Source of the DNA: an uncultured Clostridia bacterium
GTDB taxonomy: Bacteria > Bacillota > Clostridia > Christensenellales > UBA1242
Assembly: GCA_944381185.1 (NCBI GenBank)
Contig: CALWKE010000001.1
Coordinates: 62,001-126,000, forward strand
Direction: 5' to 3'
Length of the DNA: 64,000 nucleotides
Of the stretch, positions 16,295 to 25,071 are shown one piece after another. Under the pieces are notes generated by a model. That model was not told the origin of the DNA. It made no database searches and saw nothing but the letters and a program-made list of their open reading frames with translations. Made by a program: the position numbers and the translations under genes. Position 1 is the first letter of the stretch; each line of letters begins with the position of its first letter.

Positions 16295-16693
16295 TTAACT
16301 TCGTCGAAAATTATTAATAACTTTTATGCTTGCCCTGCATTCTTTACACATTGATGGTCTAAAAAAGCTTTTTTCTTTAAAAAACTTCTGTTCGCTTGCA
16401 CTCCACAAAAATTCTTTTCCACATTTTTTGCATGTAAGCATTTTATCTTCAAAAGTGTTTGCTCTTCTCTCTTTTTCTGCAAGCCATTCTTGATGCCTTC
16501 TCTCTTTCTCTGCCAAATATTCTTGATGACGGCGTTCCTTTTCAGCCAAATACTCTTGATGTTTTCGCTCTTTTTCAAGTCTTTTATTTTCTTCATTAAT
16601 AAGTCTTTGCCTTTCTGCTTCTTCTGCCTCTCGTTTAAGTCTTTCATCTTCTTCTGCCAAAAGTTCTGCCATTGTGTATTTTTTCTCTTCCAT
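16295..16693 (-). CDS. Charged coiled-coil protein with C-terminal zinc ribbon
   Basis: A 132-residue cytoplasmic protein. Residues 10-75 are almost entirely charged helix with three near-identical 11-residue units (KHQEYLAEKER, RHQEYLAEKER, RHQEWLAEKER), a hendecad coiled coil. Residues about 84-122 form a treble-clef/zinc-ribbon motif, CKKCGKEFLWSASEQKFF..., ending CKEC, like the probable zinc-ribbon family found in DNA/RNA-related proteins. Function unknown. SD AGGAGA, own promoter, own terminator. Confidence 0.75.
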   Translation of the reverse strand: MEEKKYTMAELLAEEDERLKREAEEAERQRLINEENKRLEKERKHQEYLAEKERRHQEYLAEKERRHQEWLAEKERRANTFEDKMLTCKKCGKEFLWSASEQKFFKEKSFFRPSMCKECRASIKVINNFRRS

Positions 16694-16713
16694 AAATTTC
16701 TCCTAATGCAACA

Positions 16714-16742
16714 AATATAGCATAAAATAAACTCTTTTTCAA
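16714..16742 (-). promoter_or_regulatory. Promoter of the zinc-ribbon coiled-coil gene
   Basis: TTGAAA (16737-16742), 17-bp spacer, TGC-TATATT (16714-16719) on the minus strand. Confidence 0.65.
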
Positions 16743-16828
16743 CTGAAAATTCTTTAAATAAAGATTTTTAAATTACATTAAAATTAAATCTATTATTTTT
16801 ATAAAACTCACATAAATTCAAATAAAAT

Positions 16829-16855
16829 AAGGTATTATGTAAAACATAATACCTT
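16829..16855. repeat. Palindromic repeat, copy 3 (valS terminator)
   Basis: Arms AAGGTATTATG and CATAATACCTT (compensatory change in both arms relative to copy 2) around TAAAA, seven bases after valS. The paired change keeps the hairpin intact, which supports selection on the stem. Minus-strand tail ATTTTATTT. Confidence 0.85.
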
Positions 16856-16861
16856 GAATTT

Positions 16862-19474
16862 TTACTTTAAACCATTAAGTTTTTCATTGTATTGTGCAAG
16901 AAGTTCTTCATTTTTAGCAAGTTTTGCTTTCTCACTTTCAACAAGGCTTGCTGGTGCTTTCGCAACAAAATTAGGATTGTCAAGCATCTTCTTGCTTCTA
17001 TTAATTTCAAATTCAACCTTGCCTATTGCCTCTTTTAAAACTGCAACTTGTTCTTCAACTGCAACCTGTTCTTCTTTTAAAACAAATTCCCCTGTGCCAT
17101 GAATAAGCGTTTTACCTTGAGCCTTTTCATCAAACATAAGTTTAACATTTGCCATTTTTTCAATAACAGATTTATTTTCTTCAACAAAATTTGATTTTGC
17201 AGTAACAAACTCAACTTTTTCAGATGACTTTTTGCCATTATCAATTTTAAATTTTCGAAGTTCAACAATAAGTGAAATTAACTCATTTATTTTTTCTGCA
17301 GACTTTGCAAACTTTTTAAAAGCAGATGTATCTTCAAAATTAGAAATCATCAAACTCTCTGCTCTATTTTGAACTTTTATTCTCTCATAAATATATTCGG
17401 TAACAAAAGGAATAAATGGGTGCAAAAGTTTCAAAATTTGACTGAAGGCGAATGCAAGCACACTGACTGCATTTTGCTTTTTCTTTCCACCCTCAAAAAT
17501 TGCAGGCTTTGAAAGTTCAATTGCCCAATCACAGAACACATCAAGTGTGAATGAAACAATATTTGAAAGTGCAACACCAACATCAAACTTATCAAGATTT
17601 TTTGTAACATTTTTAGTTATTTCGTTAAGCTTATAAAGTATCCACTTTCCCGTATCATCAAGTTCAATATCTTTAATATCAAGAATATCAATATCTTCTT
17701 CATGCATTGCAATAAACTTGCTTGCATTCCAAACTTTATTAATAAATGTTCTTGCATCATCAATTTTGTTTTGGCTAAACCTTGTATCAATACCCATTGC
17801 CATATCTTTAACAAGTGCGAGCCTTAATGTATCCGCACCATAGTCACGCACAATATCAAGTGGGTCAACACCATTTCCAAGGCTTTTACTCATCTTTCTG
17901 CCTTGGCTATCACGAACAAGTCCATGAATTAAACAATTTTTAAATGGAACATCGCCATTACATTCAATGCCCATATAAACCATTTTTGTAACCCATTGGG
18001 TCAAAATGTCAAAACCAGTAACAAGCACTGATGTTGGATAAAAATAATCAAGGTCTGCACTTTTTTCTGGCCAACCGAGAGTTGTAACAGGCCAAAGTGC
18101 AGAAGAGAACCATGTGTCTAAAACATCTGGGTCTTGGTAAACATTAGCACTTCCGCATTTATCACAAACGGTAACTTTTGTTTTAGATGCCATAACATTC
18201 TTGCAATCTTTGCAGTAATAAATTGGAATTCTATGCCCCGTCCAAAGTTGCCTTGAAATGCACCAATCACGAATATTACGAAGCCAGTGAAAATAATTCT
18301 TTTCAAATCTCTTTGGATAAATTTTAAGTGAACCATCTTCAACGCATTTAATTGCAGGTTTCACAAGTTCACTCATTTTAACGAACCACTGTTCTGTTAT
18401 CATTGGCTCAATTGCAGTTTTACATCTTTCGCAGTGACCAACCGAATGTGTATAAGGCTCAATTCTTTCCAAAAGTCCCTGCTCTTTAAGTTCTTCAACA
18501 GTTTTCTTTCGAGCGTCTAAAATACTTAAACCCTTGAATTTATCACCCGTTATATCTGTCATAAACCCATCTTTTGAAATAACTTCAATAACATCAAGGT
18601 TATGTCTTTTGCCCACTTCGTAGTCATTTGGGTCATGCGCTGGTGTAATTTTAACCATACCCGAACCAAAGTCACTTTCAACATAACTATCAGCAATAAT
18701 TGAAATTTCCCTGTTTATAAGTGGAACAATAACTTTTTTACCTACAATACTCTTATATCTTTCATCATCAGGATTAACAGCAACTGCAGTATCCCCAAAA
18801 AGAGTTTCTGGTCTTGTTGTTGCAACAACAATGTGTCCACTTCCGTCAGCAAATTTATATCTAATGTGCCACATTGAGCCCTGCTCATCACTGTAAACAA
18901 CTTCATCATCAGAAATTACTGACTTACAATTAACACACCAATTTGTTTCACGAGTTCCACGATAAATATAACCTTTGTTATAAAGTCTAATAAACGCCTC
19001 TAAAACCGCATTAGTGCTCTTTTCGTCCATAGTGAAGCGATATCTATCCCAATCAGCAGAAAAACCCATTTTCTTAAATTGGTTAATTATTTCTCCACCA
19101 TAAAAGTTATACCAATTCCAAGCCTCTTTATCAAACGCATCTCTACCAATAGACTCTTTTGTTTTGCCTTCATTTGCAAGTTTTTCAACAATCTTGTGTT
19201 CGGTTGCAATAGCCGCATGATCCGTTCCCGGAAGCCAAAGTGACTCAAAACCTTGCATTCTTTTATATCTAATCAAAATATCTTGCAAAGTCATGTCGAG
19301 TCCGTGGCCAATATGTGCTTTGCTGGTAACATTTGGTGGAGGCATAACAATGGTAAATGGCTCTTTATTTTTATTTACTTTTGCCTTAAAATAACCTTTC
19401 TTTTCCCAATTTTCATATATATCTTTTTCAAAGTTTTGAGGAGTAAAACTTCCCTCATGATTCATAAGCTCCAT
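16862..19474 (-). CDS. valS: Valyl-tRNA synthetase
   Basis: Class Ia synthetase that charges tRNA-Val. 870 residues, usual length. N-terminus has MPPPNVTSKAHIGHGLDMTLQD (HIGH), ESLWLPGTDHAAIAT, the editing domain with TTRPETLFGDTAV, a zinc-knuckle-like CKDCKNV...CDKCG, and RKMSKSLGNGVDPLD (KMSKS). The C-terminal coiled coil (about 800-870) typical of ValRS is present. SD AAGGAT before the ATG. Only about 70 bases separate it from galE, too short for a T-box, unlike ileS in this window. Confidence 0.97.
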   Translation of the reverse strand: MELMNHEGSFTPQNFEKDIYENWEKKGYFKAKVNKNKEPFTIVMPPPNVTSKAHIGHGLDMTLQDILIRYKRMQGFESLWLPGTDHAAIATEHKIVEKLANEGKTKESIGRDAFDKEAWNWYNFYGGEIINQFKKMGFSADWDRYRFTMDEKSTNAVLEAFIRLYNKGYIYRGTRETNWCVNCKSVISDDEVVYSDEQGSMWHIRYKFADGSGHIVVATTRPETLFGDTAVAVNPDDERYKSIVGKKVIVPLINREISIIADSYVESDFGSGMVKITPAHDPNDYEVGKRHNLDVIEVISKDGFMTDITGDKFKGLSILDARKKTVEELKEQGLLERIEPYTHSVGHCERCKTAIEPMITEQWFVKMSELVKPAIKCVEDGSLKIYPKRFEKNYFHWLRNIRDWCISRQLWTGHRIPIYYCKDCKNVMASKTKVTVCDKCGSANVYQDPDVLDTWFSSALWPVTTLGWPEKSADLDYFYPTSVLVTGFDILTQWVTKMVYMGIECNGDVPFKNCLIHGLVRDSQGRKMSKSLGNGVDPLDIVRDYGADTLRLALVKDMAMGIDTRFSQNKIDDARTFINKVWNASKFIAMHEEDIDILDIKDIELDDTGKWILYKLNEITKNVTKNLDKFDVGVALSNIVSFTLDVFCDWAIELSKPAIFEGGKKKQNAVSVLAFAFSQILKLLHPFIPFVTEYIYERIKVQNRAESLMISNFEDTSAFKKFAKSAEKINELISLIVELRKFKIDNGKKSSEKVEFVTAKSNFVEENKSVIEKMANVKLMFDEKAQGKTLIHGTGEFVLKEEQVAVEEQVAVLKEAIGKVEFEINRSKKMLDNPNFVAKAPASLVESEKAKLAKNEELLAQYNEKLNGLK

Positions 19475-19543
19475 AAAATTAAAATCCTTTTAGTAAAATA
19501 AATATAGTCAAATAATACACCTCAAAATTAAGTATTTCAAGTA

Positions 19544-20560
19544 TTATTTTTTCTCTTTATGATTTTTTTGATATTCATAACTTGATTTGCACATATCTTC
19601 CAAATTTCTTGTTGCTTTAAAACCAAGTTCTTCTTCGGCTTTTTTAGGCGACGCATACATTTTATCAATATCACCCGGTCTTCTTTCAGCAAATTCATAT
19701 TTAACAAGATTACTATTAACTTTGTTAAAAGTGTTAACAATATCAAGTACGCTATATCCAATACCTGTTCCAAGGTTAAATATTCCAAGCCCATAATTTT
19801 TATTATTCACAAGTTTATCAAGTGCTTTAACATGCCCAACTGCAAGGTCAACCACATGAATATAATCACGAACACCTGTTCCGTCTTTAGTTTTATAATC
19901 ATTTCCAAAAATGTTAAGGTGGTCAAGTTCACCAACTGCAACTTTGCAAATATAAGGCATCAAATTATTTGGAATACCATTTGGGTCTTCGCCCAAAAGC
20001 CCACTTTCATGTGCACCAATTGGGTTAAAATATCGAAGCAAAATAACATTAAAATCAGGGTTCGCCTTTTGATAATCAATCAACACATTTTCATTAAATA
20101 ACTTTGTTCTGCCATAAGGGTTAGATGCTCCAAGTGGAAACGACTCATCAATAGGCATAACTTCTGAAACTGCATAAACAGTTGCCGATGAACTGAAAAT
20201 GAAGTTATTTACATTAAACTTCTCCATTACTTCTAAAAGAGTAAAAGTTGAATCCATATTGTTGCGATAATATTTAAGTGGCTGTTTAACTGATTCACCA
20301 ACAGCTTTAAAACCTGCAAAATGAATAACAGCAAAAATATTTGAATTTTCTTCAAAAACTTTTACAAGCTCTTGTTTGTCACACACATCAATTTGATAAA
20401 ATTTTGGTTTTACTCCCGTAATTTCATTAATTGCATCAAGAACTTCTATTTTTGAATTGCTCAAATCATCAACAATCACCACATCATAGCCTGAATTTAT
20501 AAGTTCAACAGCAGTATGAGAACCAATATAACCAAGTCCTCCAGTAAGTAAAATTTTCAT
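19544..20560 (-). CDS. galE: UDP-glucose 4-epimerase
   Basis: Interconverts UDP-glucose and UDP-galactose using bound NAD; feeds galactose use and polysaccharide synthesis. Extended SDR fold: Rossmann motif GGLGYIGSHTAVEL at residues 7-20, SSSATVYA with the Ser, and catalytic Tyr-Lys in NPYGRTK; later YFNPIGAHESGLLGEDP, typical of GalE. 338 residues, standard. SD AGGGAGG. Preceded by two small membrane protein genes that may be cotranscribed. Confidence 0.95.
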   Translation of the reverse strand: MKILLTGGLGYIGSHTAVELINSGYDVVIVDDLSNSKIEVLDAINEITGVKPKFYQIDVCDKQELVKVFEENSNIFAVIHFAGFKAVGESVKQPLKYYRNNMDSTFTLLEVMEKFNVNNFIFSSSATVYAVSEVMPIDESFPLGASNPYGRTKLFNENVLIDYQKANPDFNVILLRYFNPIGAHESGLLGEDPNGIPNNLMPYICKVAVGELDHLNIFGNDYKTKDGTGVRDYIHVVDLAVGHVKALDKLVNNKNYGLGIFNLGTGIGYSVLDIVNTFNKVNSNLVKYEFAERRPGDIDKMYASPKKAEEELGFKATRNLEDMCKSSYEYQKNHKEKK

Positions 20561-20572
20561 AAAAAACCTCCC

Positions 20573-20773
20573 TTATTTAACAATTATCACAATAAAGAGT
20601 AAAACTAGCATAATAACAAAGCAAATCGACCTAAATCGAACGATAAGCCTAATTCTTTGTGCTTGATTTTTATACTTGCTTTCAGGAAAAAACTTACTTG
20701 ATAAAACACAAGCAATAGCAAGTAAGGTTATAATAACAAGAAAAATTATTTTTATAATAGCTTTTGCACTCAT
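20573..20773 (-). CDS. Small two-helix membrane protein
   Basis: A 66-residue protein with two hydrophobic helices (IIKIIFLVIITLLAIACVL and SICFVIMLVLLFIVIIV) joined by a basic loop, SKYKNQAQRIRLIVRFR. No family recognised. Its ATG overlaps the stop of the preceding gene (ATGA), so the two are translationally coupled. It is followed by galE after 12 bases. Confidence 0.6.
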   Translation of the reverse strand: MSAKAIIKIIFLVIITLLAIACVLSSKFFPESKYKNQAQRIRLIVRFRSICFVIMLVLLFIVIIVK

Positions 20774-21393
20774 TCGTCAATTCCCTCTTCGCTTTCATCA
20801 GCTGAATGTATTCTAGTTTCAATTTTAATAATTTCACTTTCTTTTTCTGTTTCAATTTTATTGATTTTACCAAATTTAACCGAATTAAAATAAATTTTTA
20901 AAACAATGCTTGCAATCTCAAAAATAAGAGCATCAATTGCAAACCAAAGAGTAGACACTTTATAAAAATATGTCAAAATGCAAATCATTGAACCAAGTTT
21001 AACAACATTAACAAAAAAACAACCTTCTTTTGAAATATTTTTATTTTTAACAACAAGAATATCCACCGCAAACAAAAATGCTTCAACAATAATAAGTTCA
21101 ATTAAAAACAAATTTAAAATAAAAGTATGTTTAAAAAATTCATAATAAATAATTGCAATAACAGCAATCATGTTTATTAAGTCAAACAAGAAAAATGTCA
21201 ATTTATAATTAGTTAAAATTGTTCCATAACGCCTATCTAATAAAAGAAGCACAATGCAAACCAAAAGAGCAATAAAATAAGTTATGCCAACAAAGTTAAC
21301 ACTAAAAAACATGCCAATAAACATAATGGCAGCTAATATCAAGAGAATATAAACAAAAAATCTTGGAAATTTTGCAGTATTATTTTTTATCAT
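20770..21393 (-). CDS. Multi-pass membrane protein, unknown
   Basis: A 207-residue integral membrane protein with about five to six hydrophobic helices in the first 175 residues and a charged cytoplasmic tail ending ADESEEGIDE. No family motif recognised. SD AAGGAGA. First gene of a run with the 66-residue membrane protein and probably galE. Confidence 0.65.
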   Translation of the reverse strand: MIKNNTAKFPRFFVYILLILAAIMFIGMFFSVNFVGITYFIALLVCIVLLLLDRRYGTILTNYKLTFFLFDLINMIAVIAIIYYEFFKHTFILNLFLIELIIVEAFLFAVDILVVKNKNISKEGCFFVNVVKLGSMICILTYFYKVSTLWFAIDALIFEIASIVLKIYFNSVKFGKINKIETEKESEIIKIETRIHSADESEEGIDE

Positions 21394-21450
21394 TGCATCT
21401 CCTTACATACAACCAATTATATCAAAAAAGAAATAAAATTAAAAATGTTT

Positions 21451-21479
21451 TTTACTCATTCGTAACATAAAGGTAAAAT
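21451..21479 (+). promoter_or_regulatory. Promoter of the SsuA/ThiY-like ABC operon
   Basis: TTTACT (21451-21456), 17-bp spacer, TAAAAT (21474-21479). The leader of about 54 bases holds AAGGAA...TTTCCTT, and the TTTCCTT could alternatively pair with the SD AAGGAGG. No TPP (THI-box) or other known riboswitch motif was recognised. Confidence 0.5.
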
Positions 21480-21539
21480 ATCTCATAAAATGGCTACCAA
21501 GGAAGCGTGTTGTTTCCTTAAAATTAATAAGGAGGAAAA

Positions 21540-22541
21540 ATGAAAAAAGTTTTAACACTAATTTGTGCTTTTGTCTTATGCATTTCAACCAGTTTGTGTT
21601 TTATTTCCTGCAAAGATACAAGCAAAAAATCCACAGGAAAAATAAGACTCAATGAAGTTACTCATAGTGTGTTTTATGCTCCACTTTATGTTGCAATAAA
21701 TCTTGGATACATGAAAGAGTATGGCATTGAAATTGAACTTGTTAATGGTGGCGGAAGTGATGCAAGCATGACAGCCCTTCTCTCTGGAAATGCCGACATT
21801 GCACTCATGGGTCCTGAAACAGTTGTTTATGTCGAATCATCAGGAAGCACAAACCACCCTGTTGTATTCGGTCAGCTCACAAAAAAAGATGGAAGTTTCT
21901 TAATATCAAAAACGCCATACACTTCATTTAACTATGCAACTGACCTTGTGGGCAAAACTGCAATAATAGGCAGGCAAGGTGGACTTCCTGCAATGACATT
22001 TGAATGGATTTGTAATGAAAATGGCATATATAACGGGCAAAATGTAACACTCGACACAAGCACTGCATTCAATATGATGGTTTCAGTTTTTGACTCAACC
22101 GATGCAGAATTTTGCACAATGTTTGAGCCAACTGCCTCGGAATATGTTGCAAGTGGCAAAGGTTATTATGTTGGTTCAGTTGGTGAATTTTCAGGCGAAA
22201 TTCCATATACTTGTTTCATGGCATATCCAAGTTTTATTGAAAATAATAAAGAACTAATATCAAACTTTTTAAAAGCGATTAAAAAAGCATATTTATATAT
22301 CAGCACTCAGCCATCAAGTGAAGTTGCAAAGGCATTAAAACCATCTTTTGACGGAACAAGTGAAGAAGGTCTTGCAATCGCTGTTGAAAAATATCTTGAA
22401 ATTGACGCTTGGGCAAGTTCCCCAGTGATGTCAAAAGACTCATTTAACAGACTTTTAAGTGTTCTTAAAAATGCTGGAACAATAACTGAAGATGTAGAGT
22501 TTTCAAAGGTGGTTGATAACACATTAGCAAGTGAAATTTAA
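21540..22541 (+). CDS. NMT1/SsuA/ThiY-like substrate-binding lipoprotein
   Basis: Extracellular binding protein of a nitrate/sulfonate/pyrimidine-type ABC importer. Signal peptide MKKVLTLICAFVLCISTSL with lipobox FISC (Cys about 24). The mature part begins KIRLNEVTHSVFYAPLYVAINLGYMKEYGIEIEL and has GNADIALMGPETVV, the typical NMT1/THI5-like fold. 333 residues. The ligand could be an aliphatic sulfonate, a thiamine-pyrimidine precursor or a related anion; sequence alone does not decide. SD AAGGAGG. First gene of a three-gene operon. Confidence 0.85.
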   Translation: MKKVLTLICAFVLCISTSLCFISCKDTSKKSTGKIRLNEVTHSVFYAPLYVAINLGYMKEYGIEIELVNGGGSDASMTALLSGNADIALMGPETVVYVESSGSTNHPVVFGQLTKKDGSFLISKTPYTSFNYATDLVGKTAIIGRQGGLPAMTFEWICNENGIYNGQNVTLDTSTAFNMMVSVFDSTDAEFCTMFEPTASEYVASGKGYYVGSVGEFSGEIPYTCFMAYPSFIENNKELISNFLKAIKKAYLYISTQPSSEVAKALKPSFDGTSEEGLAIAVEKYLEIDAWASSPVMSKDSFNRLLSVLKNAGTITEDVEFSKVVDNTLASEI

Positions 22542-22579
22542 ATACTTTTAATTGCCCTTTTCTCCAAAGGAGGAATCAT

Positions 22580-23335
22580 TTGAACACTTTACTTGAACTA
22601 AAAAACATCTATCTCACCTATCAAACTTTAACTTCTGAAACAAAGGCAATTGAAAATGTTTCATTTAAACTTAATGAGGGTGAATTTATAAGCATTGTTG
22701 GTCCAAGTGGCTGTGGAAAAACAACAATATTATCAATGGTTTCAGGGCTTTTAAAACCAACATCTGGCGAAATTTTACTTGATGGCGAAAAGGTCACCAA
22801 AGTTTCAACAAATGTTGGATATATGCTTCAAAGAGATAACCTTTTTGAATGGCTAACAGTGCAACAAAACATATTAATTGGTGTAAAAATCAATCATAAC
22901 AAAAATTGCTTAACTAAAGACAAACTTCAAGAACTTATAACAAAATACGGACTTTCAGGTTTTGAAAAATCAAAGCCAAGTGAACTTTCCGGCGGTATGA
23001 GGCAAAGAGTATCATTAATTAGAACACTTGCAATCAGTCCAAAATTGCTTTTATTAGATGAACCCTTTTCTGCCCTTGATTATCAAACAAGATTGTCCGT
23101 GCAAAACGATATATCATCAATTCTAAAATCTGAACATAAAACAGCAATTCTAGTAACTCACGATATTTCTGAAGCCGTTGCAATGAGTGATCGAGTTATT
23201 GTGCTTTCAAAACGACCGGGAACAATAAAAAAGATTATCCATTTAGATTTTGATAAAAAATTAACTCCTTTTGACCGAAGAAACGACCTTCAATTCAATA
23301 AATACTTTAAATTACTTTGGGAGGAGTTGCAATGA
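22580..23335 (+). CDS. ABC importer ATPase, SsuB/ThiZ-like
   Basis: Cytoplasmic ATPase of the importer. Walker A GPSGCGKTT (about 41-49), Q-loop YMLQRDNLF, signature LSGGMRQR, Walker B LLLLDEPFSALD, H-loop VTHD. 251 residues. The start codon is TTG at 22580, fixed by AAAGGAGG seven bases upstream. Its stop overlaps the permease start by four bases. Confidence 0.92.
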   Translation: MNTLLELKNIYLTYQTLTSETKAIENVSFKLNEGEFISIVGPSGCGKTTILSMVSGLLKPTSGEILLDGEKVTKVSTNVGYMLQRDNLFEWLTVQQNILIGVKINHNKNCLTKDKLQELITKYGLSGFEKSKPSELSGGMRQRVSLIRTLAISPKLLLLDEPFSALDYQTRLSVQNDISSILKSEHKTAILVTHDISEAVAMSDRVIVLSKRPGTIKKIIHLDFDKKLTPFDRRNDLQFNKYFKLLWEELQ

Positions 23336-24159
23336 AAAAATTTATTAAAATAAAAAATAATAATTTTCTAGGTTCAAAAGAACACCAAAAATTTATCAAA
23401 ATTCAAAAAACAAAAACCTTTTTTGTTCATTTCACAAGACTTCTTTTGCTTATTGCCCTGCTTGGAATTTGGGAACTATCAGCAAAACTAAACTGGGCAG
23501 ACCCATTCATCACATCTTCACCATCAAGAATAATAAACCAAACCATAGAACTTTATAATAATGGCACACTTTTTAAACATATCTTAATAACCCTCAACGA
23601 AACTGTTTTAGCTTTTGCTTTAAGCACCGCAATTGGTGCATTTATTGCAATATTGCTTTTTATAATTTCACCATTGAGAAGAGTTTTAGAGCCATATTTG
23701 GTAATACTCAACAGCTTGCCAAAAATAGCACTTGGACCACTTATCATAATTTGGGTTGGAGTTGGAACAAAAGCAATAGTAACAATGGGCATCTTAATTT
23801 GCGTTGTAATAACAACAATAAACTTGCTTAACGCATACCTTGAAGTTTCTAATGAAAAGATTATGTTACTTCGCTCTATGGGCGCAAATAAATTTCAAAT
23901 CTTAACAAAATTAATCATTCCTGCCACCCTGCCTAATTTTATGGCAACACTAAAAATAAATTTAGGTATGGCATGGGTCGGTGTAATTATGGGTGAATAT
24001 CTATCAAGCAGTGCTGGACTTGGCTATCTTTTGGTTTATGGTGGACAAGTTTTCCAACTTGACCTTGTTATGACATCAATCGTTATACTCTGCATTTTAT
24101 CGGGTATTATGTATGGCATAATATCAATTTTAGAAAAGATTATCGTTAAAAAAAGATGA
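23332..24159 (+). CDS. ABC importer permease, SsuC-like
   Basis: Inner-membrane permease of the same importer: 275 residues, about six transmembrane helices, with the BPD_transp_1 EAA-type loop LLRSMGANKFQILTKLIIP contacting the ATPase. ATG at 23332 follows GGGAGGAG and overlaps the ATPase stop (ATGA); the slightly longer frame was rejected. The stop codon lies within the terminator stem. Confidence 0.92.
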   Translation: MKKFIKIKNNNFLGSKEHQKFIKIQKTKTFFVHFTRLLLLIALLGIWELSAKLNWADPFITSSPSRIINQTIELYNNGTLFKHILITLNETVLAFALSTAIGAFIAILLFIISPLRRVLEPYLVILNSLPKIALGPLIIIWVGVGTKAIVTMGILICVVITTINLLNAYLEVSNEKIMLLRSMGANKFQILTKLIIPATLPNFMATLKINLGMAWVGVIMGEYLSSSAGLGYLLVYGGQVFQLDLVMTSIVILCILSGIMYGIISILEKIIVKKR

Positions 24160-24179
24160 CAGATTTCTGTCATCTTTTT
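24150..24179. terminator. Terminator after the ABC importer operon
   Basis: AAAAAGATGACAG/CTGTCATCTTTTT, 13-bp stem with a 4-base loop and T tail; symmetric enough to act on the convergent MBL-fold gene as well. Confidence 0.85.
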
Positions 24180-24195
24180 TGTTTTATTTTTTATT

Positions 24196-24924
24196 CTAAA
24201 AATTCAAAATATCCCCATCATTTAAATAATTAAATCCATGCTCAATTGCATATTTCTGATTTTCATCGCTAGTGTGAACAGGATAAATTTTTGTTTTAGA
24301 ATAATCTCTTAATAGTTTTTCAAATGGCTCAATAAACATATGCTTATCATGCTTTTTCATCGAAGCAAAATCAACAAAAGCGTAATTTGAACTAACAATA
24401 ATTTTATTTAAATTTTCACATGGAGCAGTATCTGATGAAAACCCAACAACCACCCCACTATCTCTCTCACAAAAAGTAAATCCAAATGTTTCAGGTTTTC
24501 CATGTTCCATTTTAAATGATTTTATGTGATATTTTCCTTCATCAAACTCCATTCCGTCATAAACTTCAATAAAATCAACAGCTTTCAAAACTTCTTCTTT
24601 TGAACATTCATCATCTGCATTAACATGAAGTTTGTTAAGTTCAATAAGTTTATCCAAAATTCCCTTCGGTCCATAAACTCGAAGTTTTTCCTTTCTATCT
24701 TTCCCATGTCTCAAAATTTGAGTTGTAAAAATATGTAAATCAGTAAAATGGTCTGTATGAAAATGAGTGATAATAATACACCTAATTTTAAAAATATCAA
24801 TATAATTTATTATATCTTTATATGCCCCATCGGGTGTATCAAAAACAATATCATCATCAATAATAAAACTTGTATTATTTCTTTTGAACCATGTGCAACT
24901 TGTTCCAACAACTGTAACTTTCAT
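24196..24924 (-). CDS. Metallo-beta-lactamase-fold hydrolase
   Basis: A 242-residue MBL-fold protein, closest in style to RNase Z-like and phosphonate-type hydrolases. Metal-binding motif THFHTDH at about 54-60; further metal ligands likely in MEHGK, FSSDTAP and YPVHTSDENQ. Starts with MKVTVVGTSC...NTSFIIDDDIVFDTPDG. Substrate unknown. SD GAGGAT. Convergent with the importer operon. Confidence 0.8.
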   Translation of the reverse strand: MKVTVVGTSCTWFKRNNTSFIIDDDIVFDTPDGAYKDIINYIDIFKIRCIIITHFHTDHFTDLHIFTTQILRHGKDRKEKLRVYGPKGILDKLIELNKLHVNADDECSKEEVLKAVDFIEVYDGMEFDEGKYHIKSFKMEHGKPETFGFTFCERDSGVVVGFSSDTAPCENLNKIIVSSNYAFVDFASMKKHDKHMFIEPFEKLLRDYSKTKIYPVHTSDENQKYAIEHGFNYLNDGDILNF

Positions 24925-25009
24925 AATTTATCCTCATAACAAATTTAACATAAACAATTTTTTTATGCAATTAAAACATTTCAAAAAATAACAAATATTA
25001 AAATAAAAT

Positions 25010-25036
25010 AAGGTATTATGTTTATCATAACACCTT
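25010..25036. repeat. Palindromic repeat, copy 4 (pfkA terminator)
   Basis: AAGGTATTATG, TTTAT, CATAACACCTT. The single A/C mismatch between arms becomes a G-U pair in minus-strand RNA, the strand of pfkA, whose stop codon lies 36 bases to the right. Confidence 0.8.
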
Positions 25037-25071
25037 ATTTTATCTAACTTTATAAGCATTTTGCTAAAAAA

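Noticed and set aside
19475..19543. T-box in front of valS
   Set aside because: The gap to galE is about 70 bases and has no stem I, specifier or terminator.
21394..21539. TPP riboswitch before the ThiY-like operon
   Set aside because: No CTGAGA or other TPP-switch core was found.
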